Positions 5,451-5,557 of a stretch of 5,557 bases of DNA are shown here, piece after piece. Below the pieces are notes generated by a model. The model was given only the letters and a program-made list of their open reading frames with translations, ran no database searches and was not told the origin of the DNA. Source of the DNA: Treponema sp. (GTDB lineage Bacteria > Spirochaetota > Spirochaetia > Treponematales > Breznakiellaceae); the NCBI GenBank assembly GCA_009785545.1, contig WQWD01000175.1, positions 1-5,557 on the forward strand. The letters are read 5' to 3'. The stretch's first letter is position 1. Each line of letters starts with the position of its first letter. The position numbers and the translations under genes were made by a program.

Positions 5451-5557
5451 ATGACATTTCTTAATATCGTACTTGGACTTATAGGTCTTGGAATTATTGT
5501 TTTTATTCATGAACTTGGACATTTTCTCGCAGCCAGGCTTGTGGGGGTTGATGTTGA
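5451..5557 (+). CDS. rseP: RseP-family membrane zinc metalloprotease, N-terminal part (3' partial)
   Basis: The first 35 codons are visible. Residues 3-19 are a hydrophobic segment leading into HELGHFLAAR (20-29), the HExxH zinc site of site-2 proteases with His20, Glu21 and His24, then LVGVDV. RseP cuts transmembrane segments of anti-sigma factors and remnant signal peptides within the membrane. Placement after dxr/cdsA/uppS is the usual neighbourhood of rseP. No other in-frame ATG, GTG or TTG lies between the upstream region back to 5400 and the HExxH motif, so ATG 5451 is the start. It has no Shine-Dalgarno, and the predicted transcription start coincides with it. The PDZ domains and the second metal motif lie beyond the window. 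Confidence 0.93.
   Translation, partial: MTFLNIVLGLIGLGIIVFIHELGHFLAARLVGVDV

Overview
The window is a bacterial housekeeping locus with all genes on the + strand. It links translation factors to isoprenoid, phospholipid and envelope synthesis: maf (3' tail), rpsB, tsf, frr, uppS, cdsA, dxr, rseP (5' end). The protein sequences (for example S2 starting MAVVTMKNLLESGVHFGHQVKRW, with a long acidic tail) and the gene order point to a spirochaete, most likely a Treponema. The order tsf-frr-uppS-cdsA-dxr-rseP without pyrH matches what I recall of T. pallidum. Base composition is moderately AT-rich with many A-runs. The species cannot be settled from this window.

Layout. Bases 1-85 hold the last 27 codons of a probable Maf-family nucleotide pyrophosphatase. 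Bases 86-191 carry a consensus -10 box (138-143), a perfect 9-bp stem-loop beginning at about the predicted transcription start (150-174), and a strong Shine-Dalgarno that fixes a TTG start for rpsB. Between rpsB and tsf (1098-1190) lies a perfect 14-bp stem-loop without a U-tract, a weak promoter candidate and a strong tsf ribosome site. From tsf onward the genes are tightly packed: 13 nt to frr, 7 nt to uppS, a 4-nt ATGA overlap into cdsA and a 1-nt TGATG overlap into dxr. The gap between dxr and rseP (5358-5450) holds two mutually exclusive stem-loops, then an extended -10 promoter whose predicted start falls on the rseP ATG.

How the genes work together. S2, EF-Ts and RRF act in ribosome structure, EF-Tu recycling and ribosome recycling. 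Dxr makes MEP, the first committed precursor of IPP/DMAPP. UppS uses IPP to build the C55 carrier lipid for cell-wall synthesis. CdsA makes CDP-diacylglycerol for phospholipids, and RseP is a membrane site-2 protease used in envelope stress signalling.

No new gene system was found; every coding stretch belongs to a known family. The points that merit follow-up are regulatory: a probably leaderless rseP mRNA, the stem-loops at 150-174, 1110-1148 and 5364-5402, and SD-less translational coupling of cdsA and dxr.
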